DNA of 64,000 nt from Alphaproteobacteria bacterium. Its GTDB lineage: Bacteria; Pseudomonadota; Alphaproteobacteria; Caulobacterales; Maricaulaceae. The stretch spans positions 41,139 through 105,138 of the forward strand of contig JAJRSJ010000001.1 of NCBI GenBank assembly GCA_024278855.1, read 5' to 3'. Numbering within the stretch: position 1 is the stretch's first letter; each line of letters opens with the position of its first letter. Under the pieces are notes generated by a model. That model saw only the letters and a list, made by a program, of their open reading frames with translations, searched no databases and was not told the origin of the DNA. This document shows positions 1 through 8,178 of the stretch, one piece after another. The position numbers and the translations under genes are program-made.

Positions 1-23
1 AAGACTGAAAACGGGAGACTGAA

Positions 24-1337
24 ATGAAAAAACTAAAAACACTCTTATTGGCAGGATTGGCCATGCTGACAGGATTGACCTATACTGGCAACGCATTTGC
101 TCAGGGCAACGGCGAAAAACCGCGCACCATCATTCATGCAGCCCATGTTTTGGCGCAACCCGGAAAAGCGCCCCTACATCAACAAAGCATTTATATTAGC
201 GGTAATAAAATTGAAAAAATCGTGGCGGGCTATCAGCTCGCCAAAGGCGCACACATCATTGACCTTACGGACAGTTTTGTCCTGCCCGGCCTCATCGACA
301 GTCATGTGCATTTACGCATGGAGTATAACCCTAATATCCGCCTCGATGTTGTCACAAAACGCTCTGGCGATACCGCTTATGACGCTCTGGTTAATGGGCG
401 CAAAACCCTGATGGCCGGGTTTACATCCGTGCAAGATGTGGGCGGCCCGGAAGAAATCTTCGCCCTGCGCGATGCCGTAAATGCAGGCAAGGTGGCGGGG
501 CCGCGTATCCGCGCATCCGGCCCGTCTATATCGCCAACCGGCGGTCACGGCGACATGCACGGCTACCGGCAAAATGTGTTGGATGCTTTCCACCGCCCCA
601 CGATTTGCGACGGGCCTGCGGATTGTCGCCGGGCAACCCGGGCGGTCATAAAAATGGGGGCAGATGTGGTTAAAATCACCGCTACGGGCGGAGTATTATC
701 CAACACGTCTGCGGGCACAGAACAGCAATTTTTCAATGACGAGCTTAAAGCCACCACCGAGGCGGCCGCCAAAATGGGCCGCAAAGTTACGGCCCATGCC
801 CACGGTAAAACCGGCATAGATAGCGCTCTCAAAAACGGGGTGAAGTCTATTGAACACGGTACATATCTGGACACAGAGACCGCCAAATTGTTCAAAAAAC
901 ATGATGCGGTTTTGGTACCGACGGTTCTGGCGGGCATGACCGTAGTGGATTGGGCCAAGAACACAAATTGGTTGCCGCCTGCCTCCAGAGCCAAAGCCCT
1001 CAAGGTCGGCCCGCAAATGCAAGACATGTTGAGAACCGCTTACGAAAACGGCGTCACAATTGCTTTTGGCACGGATACAGGTGTCTCGCAACACGGCAAA
1101 AATGCCCGCGAATTTGGCTATATGGTCGAGGCCGGCATGAGCGAAATGGCGGCGATTAAATCCGCGACAATAATTGCGGCCAAGCATTTGGAAATGGGCG
1201 ATAAAATCGGCTCAATAGAATCGGGAAAATTTGCAGATATTATAGCGGTAGGCGGTAACCCGCTGACCAATATCGAAGAGCTATACGACGTAGATTTCGT
1301 CATGAAAAACGGGGTTGTTTATAAGGGCGGGGAATAG
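24..1337 (+). CDS. Exported metal-dependent amidohydrolase (Xaa-Arg/Lys-type dipeptidase-like)
   Basis: A 437-residue protein with a Sec signal peptide (hydrophobic core at residues 7-20, likely cleavage after AFA at about residue 26), so it probably acts in the periplasm. It shows the subtype of the amidohydrolase superfamily that uses two metals: HVH at 94-96, a probable carbamylated lysine K217 in VVKITATGG, HAH at 258-260, EHG around H278, and the catalytic aspartate in FGTDTG (D351). These features match prolidase-like amidohydrolases such as the Caulobacter enzymes that hydrolyse L-Xaa-Arg/Lys dipeptides. A role in dipeptide hydrolysis is inference from family resemblance; imidazolonepropionase-like activity on another amide is possible. 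It starts close to the window edge with GGGAGA as a plausible ribosome-binding site. It stands alone, followed by a repeat-containing spacer. Confidence 0.85.
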   Translation: MKKLKTLLLAGLAMLTGLTYTGNAFAQGNGEKPRTIIHAAHVLAQPGKAPLHQQSIYISGNKIEKIVAGYQLAKGAHIIDLTDSFVLPGLIDSHVHLRMEYNPNIRLDVVTKRSGDTAYDALVNGRKTLMAGFTSVQDVGGPEEIFALRDAVNAGKVAGPRIRASGPSISPTGGHGDMHGYRQNVLDAFHRPTICDGPADCRRATRAVIKMGADVVKITATGGVLSNTSAGTEQQFFNDELKATTEAAAKMGRKVTAHAHGKTGIDSALKNGVKSIEHGTYLDTETAKLFKKHDAVLVPTVLAGMTVVDWAKNTNWLPPASRAKALKVGPQMQDMLRTAYENGVTIAFGTDTGVSQHGKNAREFGYMVEAGMSEMAAIKSATIIAAKHLEMGDKIGSIESGKFADIIAVGGNPLTNIEELYDVDFVMKNGVVYKGGE

Positions 1338-1369
1338 GGTTTAGAAAATTTATTTTTTTTGCAATCTCT

Positions 1370-1473
1370 ACCGCCCGCTCACCCCTGCGTATGCAGGGAC
1401 CCATCACCGGACTATCGGAGAATTCCGTGAACCCAGAGATGGATATCTGCATACGCAGGTATGAGCGGGTGGT
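1370..1473. repeat. Intergenic inverted repeat (27-bp arms), dispersed-repeat family
   Basis: This lies in the 259-bp spacer between the amidohydrolase and the next gene. The arms at 1370-1396 and 1447-1473 are complementary at 24 of 27 positions and enclose about 50 bp. The core CGCTCACCCCTGCG, followed by a T/C-ATGCAGG-like tail, recurs at 61417-61459. I see no convincing coding sequence here; the 60-codon open frame that crosses it is not protein-like. It resembles a REP/MITE-type palindromic unit. Confidence 0.6.
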
Positions 1474-1596
1474 GTGGGTGATTTTTGGTGAACGCTACCA
1501 AACTTCGGGTATGAATCTACGCGTAAGATTTAGGCCGGAGTACATAGCTTGCTTCTTGTATAGAAGTGCATAAATTGGGGAAGGAGACCCATATAT

Positions 1597-2073
1597 TTAC
1601 CTCTTACCACCATCAATTATTTTTAAAAATGGTTTTTTAGGTTTAGGCTGAGCTTCCGTTTTTGGCTCCTCCGTTTCATCATGCATATCGTCTTCTATGT
1701 GGCGGACGCGGGGTTTGTAATTTGATTTGTTTTTAAAGCTTGAGCGCCATTTTGGTTTGGCCGGGTCATCCCCCCGCGCTTGCTTGCCGCCGTCTCGTTT
1801 CAAGTCTCTTATTTTGCGGCGCATTTGCGCCAGGACTTGTTTTTGGCGGTTGGACAGGGCTTCAGAAAACCCGCCGAGGGACGGGTCAGCAAAGGCGGAG
1901 CCGTATTTATCAAGACGTTCATCAACGGACGCGATAAATTCGTCCTCCCAGTCGGTAATCTCGCCCAAGCTTTCCAGATCGGCGCGGGCTTTTTTCAGCT
2001 TGCGCTGGGCCGTGCGGGCTTTGCGAATGCGCGCCTTGTCGGCTTTTATTTTGGCTTTTTCTGCGTCGTCCAA
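1597..2073 (-). CDS. Hypothetical charged coiled-coil protein downstream of gapR
   Basis: A 158-residue protein that I do not recognise. It is very rich in lysine, arginine and glutamate. A predicted helical N-terminal half (KAKIKADKARIRKARTAQRK) is followed by an acidic WEDEF stretch and a basic, proline-containing tail that ends in KKPFLKIIDGGKR. It has no signal peptide or membrane segment and is probably cytoplasmic. No ATG lies near the 5' end. A TTG start at 2073 is supported by AGGCGG five bases upstream. It lies 12 nt behind gapR on the same strand and is likely co-transcribed, so a nucleoid- or RNA-associated role is possible but not shown. Confidence 0.6.
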   Translation of the reverse strand: MDDAEKAKIKADKARIRKARTAQRKLKKARADLESLGEITDWEDEFIASVDERLDKYGSAFADPSLGGFSEALSNRQKQVLAQMRRKIRDLKRDGGKQARGDDPAKPKWRSSFKNKSNYKPRVRHIEDDMHDETEEPKTEAQPKPKKPFLKIIDGGKR

Positions 2074-2085
2074 ATATACCGCCTA

Positions 2086-2349
2086 TCAACCGTCTATCGC
2101 GTCCATATAAAGTTCCAAAAGCGCGTCTTGCTCGGCCCGCTCATGGGCTTCGATTTTCCTAAGGGCAATGGTTTTGCGCACAATTTTTGTATCAAACCCG
2201 AAGGTCTTGGCCTCGGCGTAAACCTCGCGAATGTCCGCCACAAGCTCGGTTTTTTCGGCTTCCAGCCGTTCGATGCGGGCGATATATTGCTTCAGCTTTT
2301 CGCGGGTGGCTTCGCCCATGCTGTCGGCGCGTTGCTCATCTGTAATCAT
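2086..2349 (-). CDS. gapR: GapR-type nucleoid-associated protein (DUF2312)
   Basis: An 87-residue protein whose whole length matches the DUF2312/GapR family, a hallmark of Alphaproteobacteria. It is almost entirely helical (REKLKQYIARIERLEAEK as a coiled coil, then EVYAEAKTFGFDTKIVRKTIALRK). GapR forms a tetrameric clamp around overtwisted DNA ahead of replication and transcription and stimulates type II topoisomerases in Caulobacter. I chose the ATG at 2349 because GGAGAGCAAC precedes it; a TTG at 2361 would add four residues. The gene heads a probable two-gene unit with the hypothetical protein at 1597-2073. Confidence 0.9.
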   Translation of the reverse strand: MITDEQRADSMGEATREKLKQYIARIERLEAEKTELVADIREVYAEAKTFGFDTKIVRKTIALRKIEAHERAEQDALLELYMDAIDG

Positions 2350-2487
2350 GTTGCTCTCCAAAAATTAGGGAATTAAATTTGGGCAAGTTTAGGAATTAGA
2401 GCCCCGGCTTGCAAGTCAAACCATGGGAAATATTATAGATTGTTGTGGACGAAATTTACGCCTATACATAATGAAAAAGGAGCGGAC

Positions 2488-3669
2488 ATGAAAAAATTTG
2501 GAAAATGGGCAGTGCGCTTATTGGGCTTGGCTTTGATAGGTGGCGGTATTTATTTTTTCGTAATCCTGCCCACCAGTGTTGACCGAAAAACCAATTTCGT
2601 GGAGCCCCACGCGCCTTATGTCGTCTCTGAACAAGCCAAAACCTTACATGCAGATATGCGGGTGGCTGATCTACATGCGGACACATTGTTGTGGAAGCGC
2701 AACCCGGTAAAACGCCAAAAACGAGGCCAGTCGGATTTTCCCCGCTTTCGCGAAGGCAGTGTCGCCTTGCAAGTATTTAGCACGGTGACCTTCGTACCCG
2801 GCGGTATGAATGCTACCGCCAACAAAATGGAAAACGACCGCATGGTGTTGTTGAGTGTGGCCCAAGCCTGGCCGCCGCGCACCTGGAACTCGATCTATGA
2901 GCGAGCCATATATCAGGCCGAGCGTCTGCACAAAGCTGAACAACAAGCCGGCGGTGATTTTGTCATTGCCCGCACCAAAACCGATCTGCGCAATGCCCTT
3001 AAACTCCGCACCCTGAACCGCGATATTGTCGTTGGTGTGCTAGCCACCGAAGGCGCACACCCGCTTGAGGGCAAGCTTGAAAATCTCGACAATCTCTACG
3101 ACGCCGGGTTTCGCATGATCGGCTTGCAACACTTTTTTGACAACAAGCTCGGCGGTTCCCTGCACGGGGCAGAAAAAGGCGGGCTGACGCCGTTTGGGCA
3201 AGAGGTGGTCAAAAAAATCGTCGAAAAAGACATGATGATCGACGTGGCCCATTCTTCGCTCAAAGTGGTCGAGGATGTTTTGGCGCTTACGGATGCTCCC
3301 ATGGTGGTTTCCCACACCGGAATCCTCGGCCTGTGCAACAATCCGGGGCGAAATATTCCCGACCATTTGATGCAAAGAATAGCAGATCGCGGCGGCTTGA
3401 TCGGGGTCGGGTATTGGGAAATGGCCGTATGTGATACCACACCGGACGGCATTGCCAAAATGCTGATCTATGGGGCGGAAAAGTTTGGCGTGGAAGCTAT
3501 TGCCCTAGGTTCTGATTTTGACGGCGCGGTCACAACCCGGCTTGATACATCGGAATTGGTCGCCATTACGGATGCTCTGCTGCGCCGTGGCATGTCAGAA
3601 CCAGATATCCGCAAGGTTATGGGCGAAAACCAAATTGCCTATTTCTTAAAATATTTACCAGATGAATAA
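2488..3669 (+). CDS. Membrane-anchored M19-family (renal-type) dipeptidase
   Basis: A zinc dipeptidase of peptidase family M19, about 393 residues from the ATG at 2488, which AAGGAG precedes; an in-frame upstream start at 2440 lacks this signal. The N-terminus carries one hydrophobic segment (LLGLALIGGGIYFFVIL), suggesting a membrane anchor or uncleaved signal with the enzyme in the periplasm. The family's zinc ligands are visible: HAD in DLHADTLLW, the glutamate in ATEGAHPL, the histidines in DVAHSS and VVSHTG, and the aspartate in GSDFDG. The usual substrates are dipeptides, including those with a C-terminal D-residue, so peptide or cell-wall fragment turnover is a reasonable inference. Its 3' end overlaps the next gene by 8 nt, so the two are translationally coupled. 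Confidence 0.9.
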   Translation: MKKFGKWAVRLLGLALIGGGIYFFVILPTSVDRKTNFVEPHAPYVVSEQAKTLHADMRVADLHADTLLWKRNPVKRQKRGQSDFPRFREGSVALQVFSTVTFVPGGMNATANKMENDRMVLLSVAQAWPPRTWNSIYERAIYQAERLHKAEQQAGGDFVIARTKTDLRNALKLRTLNRDIVVGVLATEGAHPLEGKLENLDNLYDAGFRMIGLQHFFDNKLGGSLHGAEKGGLTPFGQEVVKKIVEKDMMIDVAHSSLKVVEDVLALTDAPMVVSHTGILGLCNNPGRNIPDHLMQRIADRGGLIGVGYWEMAVCDTTPDGIAKMLIYGAEKFGVEAIALGSDFDGAVTTRLDTSELVAITDALLRRGMSEPDIRKVMGENQIAYFLKYLPDE

Positions 3670-3946
3670 AGCAAATTGGGTTGTTTATATTATCCGGTGT
3701 ACGGACGATACATTATACACGGGCATCACTAACGATTTGGACAAACGCCTACAAGCCCATGACGGCGGTACAGGCGCTAAATATACCAAGAGCCGGGGGC
3801 CGGTTGAACTGGTTTATTTTGAATTGGCCGCTAACCGAAGCGCGTCTTTGAAGCGTGAACATGCCATCAAGAAATTAAGCCGGGCGGAGAAACTGGATTT
3901 GATTGGGGGATTATCTTCTTCCTCCTTTATAAAAGGGAAGAATTAA
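3662..3946 (+). CDS. GIY-YIG domain protein (YhbQ/UPF0213 type)
   Basis: A 94-residue single-domain GIY-YIG protein. The signature strands are VVYIIRC and LYTGIT, followed by the conserved helix with Arg (LDKRLQAHDGG), a lysine-rich KYTKSRGPVELVY strand, and the glutamate-bearing KREHAIKKLSRAEK helix. The size and the RSASLKREHAIK motif match the short YhbQ/UPF0213 group, for which nuclease activity on DNA has been reported but the physiological role is unsettled. It overlaps the M19 dipeptidase by 8 nt and converges with the TPR gene, sharing 4 nt at the stop codons. Confidence 0.88.
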   Translation: MNKANWVVYIIRCTDDTLYTGITNDLDKRLQAHDGGTGAKYTKSRGPVELVYFELAANRSASLKREHAIKKLSRAEKLDLIGGLSSSSFIKGKN

Positions 3947-4632
3947 AGCGCCTTGCCTTTAGCACTGTCTTTTAGGCTTTCGACCCGTTCTTTAATTTGT
4001 TTGTGTTCGGGGTAGATTTTATTGGCTTGCTCATAGACCTCATACGCATCATCGCTACGGCCAAGTGTTTCCAGAATATTACCCAATGTCCATAGGGCGT
4101 AAAAATGCCGAGGCTCTAGGATCAATGCCTGGGTGGTGTCGGATACGGCACGGCTTAGATCTTGTTCCTGGGCCGCAAGCCGACCCGAGCGTGACCAAGC
4201 TTCCGCATATTCGGGTTGCAAGCGCAGCACATGATCATACATGCGTCTTGCCAATTTATTGTCACCCCGGTTTTGTGCGGCGATGCCCCGGTGCAAGAGA
4301 AAATCCACCGATGCACTACCGGACTGCAAAAATACCGCCCATATTTCTTCGGCGGTTAGTTTGGCCTCTTCCTCGTCCACTTCATATTTTAACTTGAGAA
4401 ACAGGCTGTCTAACATCCTAACCCGGTCTTGCTCCGAGCGCACAGTCAAATCCTTACCGCCTTTGGGGGCTTGCTTTTTAGGCTCCACTTTAGGCGCAGG
4501 GGCTACGGGTGGTAAATCCGGTTGTTGGTTTGTTTCTTGGGCGAACGCAAATGGGGCAATAGAAAATGGGGCAGATGCTATGCTTGTGCTAAAAGCGAGC
4601 GCCAAAACAACAAAGAAAAAAATCCGGATCAT
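3943..4632 (-). CDS. Exported TPR-repeat protein
   Basis: About 229 residues from the ATG at 4632, where the signal peptide begins (MIRIFFFVVLALAF, likely cleavage near AFA-QE). An upstream in-frame ATG would place charged residues before the signal. A proline/lysine-rich linker (PPVAPAPKVEPKKQAPKGG) is followed by helical tetratricopeptide-like repeats: AQNRGDNKLARRMYDHVLRL, AEAWSRSGRLAAQEQDL, FYALWTLGNILETLGRSD and a last helix pair. It is probably a periplasmic scaffold. Similar alphaproteobacterial TPR proteins are common and mostly uncharacterised. It is convergent with the GIY-YIG gene. Confidence 0.8.
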   Translation of the reverse strand: MIRIFFFVVLALAFSTSIASAPFSIAPFAFAQETNQQPDLPPVAPAPKVEPKKQAPKGGKDLTVRSEQDRVRMLDSLFLKLKYEVDEEEAKLTAEEIWAVFLQSGSASVDFLLHRGIAAQNRGDNKLARRMYDHVLRLQPEYAEAWSRSGRLAAQEQDLSRAVSDTTQALILEPRHFYALWTLGNILETLGRSDDAYEVYEQANKIYPEHKQIKERVESLKDSAKGKAL

Positions 4633-4729
4633 AGGCACAAACTTAAGCACCTTGGGTGATTTCGCAAGGGGCAGGTTGAGAATATGAACGGATTGTCAGA
4701 TAGGGCTGTAGATATAGCCTTGATACTTG

Positions 4730-4855
4730 TTAACCTTGGCGGGCTTTAAAGCGCGGGTCGGTCTTGTTGATAACATAGAGACGACCTTTACGGCGGACAA
4801 TTTTGCAGTCGCGGTGGCGGGTTTTCAAGGATTTCAAAGAAGAGCGGACTTTCAT
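4730..4855 (-). CDS. rpmJ: 50S ribosomal protein L36 (bL36)
   Basis: A 41-codon gene, easily missed because of its size. The translation begins [18 protein letters not shown] and ends with [12 protein letters not shown]. The MKVRxSLKSLK start and the NKTxxRFKARQG end are the alphaproteobacterial bL36 form, which lacks the full zinc ribbon of the Cys4 type (only one cysteine remains). It is a structural component of the large ribosomal subunit. It stands alone between the TPR gene and the transglycosylase gene, as rpmJ often does in this class. Confidence 0.95.
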   Translation of the reverse strand: MKVRSSLKSLKTRHRDCKIVRRKGRLYVINKTDPRFKARQG

Positions 4856-5045
4856 GATCTTACCTAATTTATTTGGCCATATTATGCACATATTATGTAC
4901 AGGAGCCCAGTATGAGCCCAGTTGAATTTGAGGCCGGAACCTAGTGGCGGAAAATGCCTAAGTCAAGCAGGTTTTGCGGATGTTTTTACAGCTATTTAAC
5001 AGGTAAGTTCTGGTCAAACTCCGTTAAGGCGGCTAGCTTGTTTGC

Positions 5046-6323
5046 ATGTTTAAGTATATCCTCTTGATTGTCATGGCTTTTGGCGCACCCTTAATTGCTT
5101 GTGCCGCCGCGCCGAAACCTGCACCAACGCCGCGTTTAAAGGCACAAAGCCCCGAAATCAGGCCCGCAGACATATCGGCGCAACACAGCCAAACACAAAT
5201 TTTTGCGTTGTGGAAACGGGGCTTCATGGCCCGTGCCATTGCCAAAGGCTATGATGCTGCTCTGGTTAACGCCACGATTGGCCCGGCCAAAATCAACCCC
5301 AAAGCCGTCCAGAGCAATGAGACCCAGCCGGAGTTCACCCGCGCCATTTGGGTATATGTTGACGGGGTCATGTCCCCTGCCCGCCTGAACGGGGGGCGCG
5401 ACAAACTGGCCAAGCACAGGGACTTGTTTGCGGATATTGAAGCCCGCTACGGCGTAGACCGGTATATTTTAACCAGTATTTGGGGGCTTGAGTCCGCTTA
5501 CGGCAAAATCCTGGGCCATGACAATATGATCGACAGTCTGGCGACACTGGCATTTCAGGGACGCAGGCAAAAGTTCGGCGAACAACAATTATTTGGGCTG
5601 CTAGACATGTTGGCGCGGGGCGATGTGCGCAGGGATCAACTGATCGGCTCTTGGGCGGGCGCCATGGGCATGACCCAGTTCATCCCCACTACATTTCGGG
5701 ATTATGCCGTTGATTATGACAATAATGGCAATAAGGATTTATGGACGGATGTTGGCGATGCTCTGGCCTCCACCGCCTATTATTTATCGCGCTTTGGTTG
5801 GCGGGGCGCGGAGCCGATTGTGGCAGAAGTCTTGTTACCTGCCGGGTTTAATTACGGCCTGTCAGACGGCACCAAACGCACTATATCCGGTTGGTCAGCC
5901 ATGGGGGTGCGTCCGGTGGGCGGAAAAAATTGGTCGAAACAGGCTCTGTTCTTGAACGCCAAACTCCTCATGCCCGCCGGCGTAAACGGCCCGGTGTTTT
6001 TAACCTTTAAGAATTTTGACGTTATTAAAAAATATAACAACTCCACATCATACGCTTTGGGGATCACCGTGTTGGCGGAAAGTTTGCAAGGCAAAAAAAC
6101 CATCACAACGGACTGGCCTCGCCAAGACAAACCTTTGCTGCGCAACCACAAAAAAGCCCTGCAACAAGCCCTGACCAATCAAGGCTATAGCACGGGCGGA
6201 ATTGACGGCATGATCGGCCCCAATTCAAGACGCGCCATCCGCGCCTGGCAACGGGCAAACGGCTTAGCCGCAGACGGATATGTCAACCAGGCGCTGTTGC
6301 GCAAAATATTGACAGGGCAATAA
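5046..6323 (+). CDS. Lytic murein transglycosylase, MltB family, with C-terminal PG-binding domain
   Basis: A 425-residue exported protein. The N-terminal signal peptide (MFKYILLIVMAFGAPLIACAA) could also be read as a lipobox (LIAC), so a lipoprotein is possible. Residues of roughly 45-340 form the MltB-type SLT domain: FxxWKRGF, the catalytic glutamate E149 in SIWGLESAYG, GSWAGAMGMTQF and PTTFRDYAVDYDNNG. Residues 365-425 form a PG_binding_1 domain (QGYSTGGIDGMIGPNSRRAIRAWQ split across the motif). The enzyme cleaves the glycan strand to 1,6-anhydromuramyl products during wall remodelling. It is monocistronic and convergent with the doxX-like gene, with only 8 nt between the stop codons. Confidence 0.92.
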   Translation: MFKYILLIVMAFGAPLIACAAAPKPAPTPRLKAQSPEIRPADISAQHSQTQIFALWKRGFMARAIAKGYDAALVNATIGPAKINPKAVQSNETQPEFTRAIWVYVDGVMSPARLNGGRDKLAKHRDLFADIEARYGVDRYILTSIWGLESAYGKILGHDNMIDSLATLAFQGRRQKFGEQQLFGLLDMLARGDVRRDQLIGSWAGAMGMTQFIPTTFRDYAVDYDNNGNKDLWTDVGDALASTAYYLSRFGWRGAEPIVAEVLLPAGFNYGLSDGTKRTISGWSAMGVRPVGGKNWSKQALFLNAKLLMPAGVNGPVFLTFKNFDVIKKYNNSTSYALGITVLAESLQGKKTITTDWPRQDKPLLRNHKKALQQALTNQGYSTGGIDGMIGPNSRRAIRAWQRANGLAADGYVNQALLRKILTGQ

Positions 6324-6331
6324 GTGCGCTC

Positions 6332-6721
6332 TTATGCTTTCTTGCGCTCTTTTTCACCTTCGAGGCTCCAAATACCTGCGCCGTTTGCGGCGATATACAG
6401 GAAGATGAAACAGTATAGCGCAATGAGTTCGCCGCCGTTAGAGATCGGGAACAAGCCTTCTTTGCCGTGGGCTATCCAATAGCCAACTGCCGCCATACCG
6501 CTACTGATGAAAGCGGCAGGTCGGGTAAACAAACCAAGAGCTATCAATGCACCGCCGAGAATTTCAATGCCGCCAGCCGCCATAGTCATCGGGTTGAGCG
6601 GCCAGGGAAAGTCAGTGGGGAAGTTGAAAAATTTCTGAACTCCGTGTCCCATAAACAATAGCCCGCTGACAATCCGCAAGAGCGCATATGTGTGTTCTTT
6701 ATATTTATCTAAAAACCCCAT
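6332..6721 (-). CDS. DoxX-family integral membrane protein
   Basis: About 129 residues from the ATG at 6721, supported by AAAGGGG six bases upstream; a longer upstream frame lacks this signal. There are four predicted membrane segments (around LLRIVSGLLFMGHGVQKF, MAAGGIEILGGALIALGLF, AAFISSGMAAVGYWIAHG and ALYCFIFLYIAANGAG). The GHGVQK-F and GG-E-I-GG motifs are typical of DoxX/DoxD-like proteins. Members take part in quinone-linked or thiol redox steps or in oxidative stress resistance, but no specific substrate can be read from the sequence. Confidence 0.85.
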   Translation of the reverse strand: MGFLDKYKEHTYALLRIVSGLLFMGHGVQKFFNFPTDFPWPLNPMTMAAGGIEILGGALIALGLFTRPAAFISSGMAAVGYWIAHGKEGLFPISNGGELIALYCFIFLYIAANGAGIWSLEGEKERKKA

Positions 6722-6898
6722 GATATTTCCCCTTTGTTGTTTAGGCATCAAGCCTAGCACAAACAGCGAAAAAGTCAATTTTCAGACTTTACGGGCCGTT
6801 TTAGTCTTTCGCCTAGGCCCTAATACTTCGTACTGTTCACTTGACCAAGGGCGAGTTTGCTTTGATATAGGGGCAGAATTTAGAAATACCGAAAACTT

Positions 6899-7390
6899 AT
6901 GAGCACACCAGATTGTAACAAAGCCGAATTTCGCAAAACTTTGGGGCAATTTGCGACGGGGGTGACCGTAATCACGACCTTGGGCGCAGATGCCCGGCGG
7001 GTCGGGGTGACGGTGAGCAGTTTTAACAGCCTGTCCATGCACCCGCCCATGATCCTTTGGTCATTGGCAAAATCCGCCTTTAGCCTGCCGGCTTTTGAAC
7101 AGGCCAAATTTTTTAATGTGCATGTATTGGGCGCGGACCAAGGTGCGCTGTCCAGATGCTTTTCAAGCCCTGGCACCGATAAGTTCGGCGGCATTGAAAC
7201 CCAAAAAGGCTTGGACGACACACCTATTTTGCCCCAACATGCCGCTTTGTTTGAATGTAAAACTGCCCATCTATATGCGGGCGGGGATCACATGATTATT
7301 GTCGGCCAAGTGATAAAATTTTCGTGCAATAACACGACACCATTAGTGTTTCACGGAGGTCAATACAGGGGTATTGATAATTTGGCTTAG
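6899..7390 (+). CDS. Flavin reductase-like domain protein (FMN-binding)
   Basis: A 163-residue protein of the flavin reductase/HpaC-NmoB-like split-barrel family. Family landmarks are FRKTLGQFATGVTVITT at the N-terminus, RVGVTVSSFNSLSMHPPMILWSL (the FMN phosphate-binding SSFNSLS loop), FFNVHVLGADQ, and GGDHMIIVGQVIKF near the end. Such proteins supply reduced flavin to a partner monooxygenase using NAD(P)H. No two-component monooxygenase is adjacent, so the partner is unknown. The length is typical. The gene is convergent with msrA, 4 nt apart. Confidence 0.88.
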   Translation: MSTPDCNKAEFRKTLGQFATGVTVITTLGADARRVGVTVSSFNSLSMHPPMILWSLAKSAFSLPAFEQAKFFNVHVLGADQGALSRCFSSPGTDKFGGIETQKGLDDTPILPQHAALFECKTAHLYAGGDHMIIVGQVIKFSCNNTTPLVFHGGQYRGIDNLA

Positions 7391-7394
7391 GCCT

Positions 7395-8003
7395 TTATTT
7401 ACCCCATAGCTTTCTAAGTCGTTTATCGCGGCGACACCCCGTGCGGTAATAAGTGTAGCGGATCGGATTTTTCTTGTAATAGTCTTGGTGATAGGTTTCG
7501 GCCTTGTAAAAACGGGCGGCGGGTAGAATTGGTGTGACCACCTTGTCTTTTAACCGCCCTGAATTTTGCAAGGCGGTTTTTGAGGCGCGGGCCGCTTCCA
7601 TTTGTTTTGGCGTCGCAAATATGGCCGTGGCATAGGACTGGCCCCGATCACAAAACTGTCCGCCGCCGTCGGTTGGGTCAACCGTAGTCCAAAAATATTC
7701 CAAAAGCTCGTCGTAGCTGATTTTAGCCGGGTCGTAGATGATTTTGGCAACCTCGTAATGCCCGGTGTTGTTGCGTGTGACCTGTTTATAAGTTGGGTTC
7801 TTGGTGTGCCCGCCCGCATAGCCCGAAACGGCCTCTATAACGCCGGGCAGTTTCTCGAAATCCGCTTCCACGCACCAAAAACACCCGCCCGCAAATACGG
7901 CTTCAGCTTGCGCAGTTTTATCATTTGTTTGTGCATTTGCAACGCCGCTAGCCGTAAAGATAATCGCCAGAATTGATAATGCAGTTTTTGTAAAAATATT
8001 CAT
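7395..8003 (-). CDS. msrA: Exported peptide methionine sulfoxide reductase A
   Basis: A 202-residue MsrA with a Sec signal peptide (ALSILAIIFTASGVANAQ), so it is extracytoplasmic, unlike most MsrA enzymes. The active site GGCFWC places the catalytic cysteine at C41. Later landmarks are AVSGYAGGHTKNPTYKQV, TGHYEVAKIIYDP and FWTTVDPTDGGGQFCDRGQSYATAIF. A further cysteine in YRTGCRRD near the C-terminus could serve as a resolving cysteine. The enzyme reduces methionine-S-sulfoxide in proteins. A separate exported MsrB lies at 29800-30300, and the two may cooperate in the periplasm. Confidence 0.93.
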   Translation of the reverse strand: MNIFTKTALSILAIIFTASGVANAQTNDKTAQAEAVFAGGCFWCVEADFEKLPGVIEAVSGYAGGHTKNPTYKQVTRNNTGHYEVAKIIYDPAKISYDELLEYFWTTVDPTDGGGQFCDRGQSYATAIFATPKQMEAARASKTALQNSGRLKDKVVTPILPAARFYKAETYHQDYYKKNPIRYTYYRTGCRRDKRLRKLWGK

Positions 8004-8178
8004 ACAGGAGATTTACTGCCTATCCTGTTCACATGCCAGACACATAGTTGAGAGTTTTTCGCGACTAACGCTCCGCGTCAAAAGCACTTAGATAAGCTTG
8101 CATTTTTTGCTGGATGCGCAAACGCTTTACCGTATCAAGAATGATGCCGCAGGGCAGCGACAATGCAGACCCCAGAGC

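Noticed and set aside
1391..1573. 60-codon ORF on the plus strand
   Set aside because: It crosses the inverted repeat, has no ribosome-binding site and no protein-like composition.
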